A stretch of DNA of 61,154 nt from Azohydromonas caseinilytica (lineage in GTDB: Bacteria; Pseudomonadota; Gammaproteobacteria; Burkholderiales; Burkholderiaceae_C). Below, in pieces: positions 57,371-61,154 of this stretch (position 1 is the first letter of the stretch; each line of letters opens with the position of its first letter). Made by a program: the position numbers and the translations under genes. The notes beneath the pieces were generated by a model. That model saw only the letters and a program-made list of their open reading frames with translations, made no database searches and was not told the DNA's origin. The stretch is taken from assembly GCF_012927045.1 (NCBI RefSeq), contig NZ_JABBFW010000032.1, positions 1 through 61,154 on the forward strand, read 5' to 3'.

Positions 57371-58885
57371 GTGAACACTGAACCTGCAGGCCATCAGGTG
57401 TCCGGCGGCGGTTGGGAAGACGTGCCGGCCCCTCCGGACGCCGCCGTCCCGGCACTGGATGAGGACGGGTATTTCGAAGCGCTGTTCCCGCACATCGAGG
57501 AAGGGCGGGTCATCCCCGTGATCGGCGCGGACCTGGTCAGCGTGACCTATCGGGGCCGCACGGTCCCGCTGATGCAGGCGGTCGCCGAACGGCTCCTGCA
57601 GCACTACGGCAGGCAACCGGCCCCCGGGACACCCCAGGCGGGCGCGACAGGCGTCGTGCTGCGTCCCGGGCACGCGCTCAACGACGCCGTGTGCGCCGTG
57701 CTCGACGACCGCCGCCGCGATCCCTACGCGACGGTGCAGCGTGCGCTCAACGAGATCGTGCAGCACTGCGCCGAGCCTCTGCCCGCGCCGCTGCTCGATC
57801 TCGCGACCGTGGACGCGTTCCGGCTGTTCGTCACCACCACGCCCGATGAGCTCCTCGTCCGTGCCATTGACCAAGTGCGGCACGGCGGGGCGCCGAAGAC
57901 GCGCGAGATCCTGCACGTCCCGAACCTGCCCACCGACGAGTTCCGTGACCTCGCGGAAGCCGATCTCGCGTCGTCGCAGCTCACTGCCGTGCTCTACCTG
58001 TTCGGCAAGGCGCGCAGCGCACAGCTCTATGCCATCCACGACGAGGACACGCTCGAATACGTGCACAACCTGCAGTCGCACGGCAGCAACGTGCCGGAGC
58101 GCTTCATCGGCAAGCTGCGCACGCATGACCTGCTGCTCATCGGCTGCTGCTTTCCGGACTGGCTGACACGCTTCTTTCTGCGCCTGTCGAACCAGAGCCG
58201 GCTGGGCGACGACCGGCGTCCCAAGCGCGAGTTCCTGGTCGGCGACTTCTGCGATCCGGCCGACGGGCTCATCGTTTTCCTGGAGCGCTTCAGCCGGCAG
58301 ACCAGCGTGTTCCGTGGCAGCCCGCAGCGCTTCGTGGCCGAGCTGGCACGGCGCTGGCGCGCGCGCCATCCACCCGCGGCCGGCGGCCTCGCCGCCACGG
58401 CGGTGGCGACGCACGCGGCGCCGCAGACGCAGGACACCTTCTTCATCAGCTACACCCGTGCCGATTTCACCGCGGCCCAGACCCTGCAAAAAGAGCTGCG
58501 CGCCCTGGGTATCGACGCCGTCTGGTTCGATCACACGGCACTGCGGCCGGGTCATGACTGGGCCGGCGAGATCGCCGCAGCCATCAGGCGCTGCTACATC
58601 TTCCTGCCGCTCATCTCGGCCCAGACCGAGGCCCGTGATCGAGGCTACTTCCGCGAGGAATGGACGCAGGCCGCCGAGCAGGCCCGCCAGATCGAAGGCC
58701 GGCCGTTCATCGTGCCGCTGGTGATCGACGCGGACTATGCCGGCAACGCCGACGCCTACCAGCTGGTGCCGCCAGCCTTCCTGCGCAAGCACTTCGGGCA
58801 CGCGCCGCAGGGCCGGCCCAGCGAGGCCTTGCGCGAGCGGCTGGTGGAGCTCATTCGCGACTACCGGCTGCGGAGGCAGGCATGA
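57371..58885 (+). CDS. SIR2-like/TIR domain protein
   Basis: A 504-residue protein. Residues about 35-335 form a SIR2-like Rossmann region: VIPVIGADL near residue 50 in place of GAGxS, FVTTTPDELL near 154 in place of TTNYD and YLFG at 209-212 where the catalytic His would be. Residues about 355-500 are a TIR domain (TFFISYTRADF, VWFDHTALRPGHDW, GYFREEW with E429/E430 near the NADase glutamate). GTG at 57371 is chosen because AAAGGGG precedes it; an earlier GTG at 57278 is possible. ATGA overlap with the next gene shows coupling. Confidence 0.85.
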   Translation: MNTEPAGHQVSGGGWEDVPAPPDAAVPALDEDGYFEALFPHIEEGRVIPVIGADLVSVTYRGRTVPLMQAVAERLLQHYGRQPAPGTPQAGATGVVLRPGHALNDAVCAVLDDRRRDPYATVQRALNEIVQHCAEPLPAPLLDLATVDAFRLFVTTTPDELLVRAIDQVRHGGAPKTREILHVPNLPTDEFRDLAEADLASSQLTAVLYLFGKARSAQLYAIHDEDTLEYVHNLQSHGSNVPERFIGKLRTHDLLLIGCCFPDWLTRFFLRLSNQSRLGDDRRPKREFLVGDFCDPADGLIVFLERFSRQTSVFRGSPQRFVAELARRWRARHPPAAGGLAATAVATHAAPQTQDTFFISYTRADFTAAQTLQKELRALGIDAVWFDHTALRPGHDWAGEIAAAIRRCYIFLPLISAQTEARDRGYFREEWTQAAEQARQIEGRPFIVPLVIDADYAGNADAYQLVPPAFLRKHFGHAPQGRPSEALRERLVELIRDYRLRRQA

Positions 58886-61023
58886 GCAGCGTCGTCGAAG
58901 CCCAGGCCCACGGCGACATCGACGCGCAGAACCCCTGGCCGGGGCTCAACGCGTTCGACGAGAAGGCCGCGCGCTTCTTCAACGGCCGCAACGCCGAGAG
59001 CGCCGAGCTGGCGCGTCTGGTGAGCCAAGCCCCGCTGACCGTGCTGTACGGCAAGTCGGGCCTGGGCAAGACCTCGCTGCTCCAGGCCGGGCTGTTCCCG
59101 CGGCTGCGGGCGCAGGGCTGCTTCCCGGTCTATGTCCGCCTCGCGGTGCATGCGCGTGAAGGCGAGCTGATCGAGCAGATCGCCGCCGCGCTCTTCCGCG
59201 AAACCCGCCAGCATGACATCGATGTCACCCCGCGCGGCCTCAAGGTCTCGCTGTGGGAGCGGCTGCACCAGCGCCGCTTCGCACTGTGGAGCCCCACCAA
59301 CCAGCCGCTGGTGCCGCTCTTCGTCATCGACCAGTTCGAGGAGGTCTTCACGCTGGGCGCGGCCAATGCGCCAAGGATCAAGCAACTGCGTATCGACCTG
59401 GCCGACCTGGTCGAGAACCGCATCCCCGCCGCCACCGTGCGCGCCATCGAGGCCGACCCGGCGCTGCAGGCGGACCTGGACCTGCGACACCAGCGCTACA
59501 GGGTCCTGCTCAGCTTTCGCGAGGACTTCCTGCCCCAGGTCGAAGCCTGGCGGCGCGACATGCCCTCGCTGATGCGCAACGGCCTGTGGCTCACCGCCAT
59601 GACCGCGGAACAGGCCTTCGAGGCGGTGTTCGCGACCGGATCGGCGGCGCGCCTGGTGGACGAGAACACCGCGCGCGAGATCGTGAAGTTCGTGGGCCGG
59701 ATACAAACCGCCGACGCACAGGCCCATTTCCAGGTCCCCGATCCGGCCACCATGAATCCGCTGGAGCCGGCGCTGGCCCGCCACGAGATTGAGCCGGCAC
59801 TGCTGAGCCTCGTGTGCGCCGAGCTCAACAAGCGCCGCCTCCAGGCCACGCCACCCCGAGCGGCCATCGACACCCACCTGTTGCAAGGCACCGGCGCGTC
59901 CATCATCGCGGACTTCTACCGGCGCCAGGTCGCCGCCATGCCGGAGGCCACGCAGCGCTTCATCGAAGAGGAGTTGCTGACCGAGGGCGGCTACCGCAAC
60001 AGCTTTCCCGTCGATGAGGCGCTCAAGCACGGCGCGCTGAGCCAGGAGCTGCTGCAGCGGCTGGTGGACGGCCGCGTGCTGCGCATCGAGCATCAGCTCG
60101 GCACGGCGCGCGTCGAACTCACGCACGACCGCCTGACCGACGTGGTGCGGCTGGAGCGCGAGCAGCGGCGCCAGCGCGACCGCCGCGCGCGCCAGAGCCG
60201 GACGATGCGATGGACCGTGGCCGGCGGCGCGGCGGCGGCGGCACTGCTGCTGTTCGCGGCCTTCACGCTGGTGGCGCGCAATGCCTCGGAAAGCCAGCGC
60301 CGGCGCGTGGAGGCGCTGCTGGTCCAGGTCCAGCAGGAGCGTGACGAGGCCAATCGCCTGCGCCAGCTGGCCGAGTCACGCCAGAACGAGGTCGAGCAGG
60401 CCCAGCGCTGGGCCCAACGGCAGCAGCTCGTGGTTGGCAAGCTGCTGGAGCCGGTGCGCCCGGCGGTGCTGCGCGTCGAGGCTCAGGGCATCGCGACGGG
60501 CTTCTTCGTCACCGCCGGGGGCCTCGCGGTCACGGTCGCACATGTGATCGGCAACGCGCCGGAGTCCAGCCTGCGTGTGGTCGATGCCCAGAATCGTCCC
60601 TTCCCGGTCCGGCTGGTGCGTGTGGATCGCGAGCGCGATCTGGCACTCCTGCAGGTTCAAGGCGCCGCGCCCCACCCCTGTCTGCACCTGAGCGACCGCC
60701 CCCCGAGGGCGGGCGCCGCGGTAGCGGTGCTGAGCATCGAGGGCCAGCAGCGCTGGAGCACGGCGACGGGGAGCGTCACCGCCGTGGACGTATCCCTTGG
60801 AAAACTCGCGGGCATCCCCCCGAGCCAGGATCTGATCGAAGTCGATCTGAACGCCAGCCCGGGCTTCAGCGGCGCACCGGTGGTCGAGGCCTCATCGCAG
60901 CGCGTCATCGGCATCGGCGCCTATGGCATGGGCGGCAGCGCATCGAGGCACTTCCTGATCCCGGCCTCGCGCGTCCAGGCCACGTTCGGGCGCGAGCTGG
61001 GAGGGGGCTGCGGGGGCCCCTGA
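58882..61023 (+). CDS. nSTAND ATPase - transmembrane - trypsin-like protease
   Basis: A 713-residue protein. NPWPGLNAFDEKAARFFNGR opens an nSTAND1 NTPase with Walker A GKSGLGKT (57-64) and Walker B FVIDQFEE (D150). A winged-helix part (about 330-430) ends in LTHDRLTDVVRLE. After an Arg-rich stretch comes one membrane helix (about 441-462), a coiled coil (about 463-510) and a trypsin-like domain with H554 (VAHVIG), D586 (RDLALL) and S663 (GFSGAP). Positive-inside charge predicts a cytoplasmic ATPase and periplasmic protease. Confidence 0.87.
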   Translation: MSSVVEAQAHGDIDAQNPWPGLNAFDEKAARFFNGRNAESAELARLVSQAPLTVLYGKSGLGKTSLLQAGLFPRLRAQGCFPVYVRLAVHAREGELIEQIAAALFRETRQHDIDVTPRGLKVSLWERLHQRRFALWSPTNQPLVPLFVIDQFEEVFTLGAANAPRIKQLRIDLADLVENRIPAATVRAIEADPALQADLDLRHQRYRVLLSFREDFLPQVEAWRRDMPSLMRNGLWLTAMTAEQAFEAVFATGSAARLVDENTAREIVKFVGRIQTADAQAHFQVPDPATMNPLEPALARHEIEPALLSLVCAELNKRRLQATPPRAAIDTHLLQGTGASIIADFYRRQVAAMPEATQRFIEEELLTEGGYRNSFPVDEALKHGALSQELLQRLVDGRVLRIEHQLGTARVELTHDRLTDVVRLEREQRRQRDRRARQSRTMRWTVAGGAAAAALLLFAAFTLVARNASESQRRRVEALLVQVQQERDEANRLRQLAESRQNEVEQAQRWAQRQQLVVGKLLEPVRPAVLRVEAQGIATGFFVTAGGLAVTVAHVIGNAPESSLRVVDAQNRPFPVRLVRVDRERDLALLQVQGAAPHPCLHLSDRPPRAGAAVAVLSIEGQQRWSTATGSVTAVDVSLGKLAGIPPSQDLIEVDLNASPGFSGAPVVEASSQRVIGIGAYGMGGSASRHFLIPASRVQATFGRELGGGCGGP

Positions 61024-61049
61024 AGGACACCCCTTTCAAGGTGCGTTGA

Positions 61050-61154
61050 TCAGTCAAGGCGACCGCGGGCCAGAACACGCGCTGTGGCGACATGGCGCGA
61101 GGCTTCGCGGTGGCTGACGTAGTCCTTCTTAACCGCGGGCTTGGCCGCGCGGCG
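61050..61154 (-). CDS. C-terminal end of an unknown gene (partial)
   Basis: On the minus strand the last 35 codons of the window read openly to a TGA at 61050-61052, giving a Lys/Ala/Arg-rich tail including KPAVKKDYVSHREASRH. It may be the end of a basic protein entering from the right edge and convergent with the protease gene. Too short to identify. Confidence 0.35.
   Translation of the reverse strand, partial: RRAAKPAVKKDYVSHREASRHVATARVLARGRLD

Overview
The window is a roughly 61 kb, very GC-rich (about 70 percent by eye) chromosomal segment of a betaproteobacterium. Gene content and order (nap followed directly by ccm, urtABCDE near a ureA/small ORF/ureB/ureC cluster, pqqABCDE, bacterioferritin with Bfd, and sppA-Rieske-HAD-rluC facing rne) point to Burkholderiales, probably Comamonadaceae or a close relative. 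I see no rRNA, tRNA, CRISPR array, transposase or integrase.

Layout. 1-2.9 kb (+): end of a purine-catabolism block (allantoate amidohydrolase-type enzyme, M20 peptidase, an ABC-permease stump, a guanine-deaminase-like enzyme). 2.8-13.6 kb (-): one tightly overlapping supraoperon napEDABC-ccmABCDEFGHI, making periplasmic nitrate reductase plus the cytochrome c maturation machinery its hemes need. 13.9-18.3 kb (+): ureD, an LplT/acyltransferase fusion, a hexapeptide acetyltransferase and a CHRD protein. 18.3-28.1 kb (-): a Fic protein, the urea ABC transporter urtABCDE, an SDR and a GT87-type glycosyltransferase. 28.3-31.6 kb (+): a small accessory patch with a likely toxin/immunity pair. 31.6-36.2 kb (-): a response regulator and a large hybrid kinase whose N-terminus is an NCS1-type permease. 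36.2-41.7 kb (+): ureA, small membrane ORF, ureB, ureC, a LysE exporter, ureE, ureF, ureG. 41.8-43.4 kb: a Kbp-like LysM protein, then bfd and bfr on the minus strand. 43.4-46.5 kb (-): prolyl aminopeptidase with a NarX/NarL-type two-component system. 46.6-50 kb (+): pqqABCDE. 50.1-53.3 kb (-): rluC, HAD phosphatase, Rieske protein, SppA. 53.8-57 kb (+): rne with a long structured leader. 57.3-61 kb (+): a two-gene operon encoding a SIR2-like/TIR protein and an nSTAND ATPase/TM/trypsin-like protease.

How the parts fit. Much of the window concerns nitrogen: purine-ring breakdown, urea import, urea hydrolysis and nitrate reduction. The permease-kinase lies between the urea transporter and urease and is the obvious candidate sensor for that module, with two matching TACG-N8-CGTA sites upstream of urtA as candidate targets. 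The most system-like unknown is the last operon: the two genes overlap by ATGA and pair an NAD-cleaving type TIR domain with a STAND-class sensor ATPase carrying a predicted periplasmic serine protease. It looks like an NTP-dependent conflict (anti-phage or programmed death) module.
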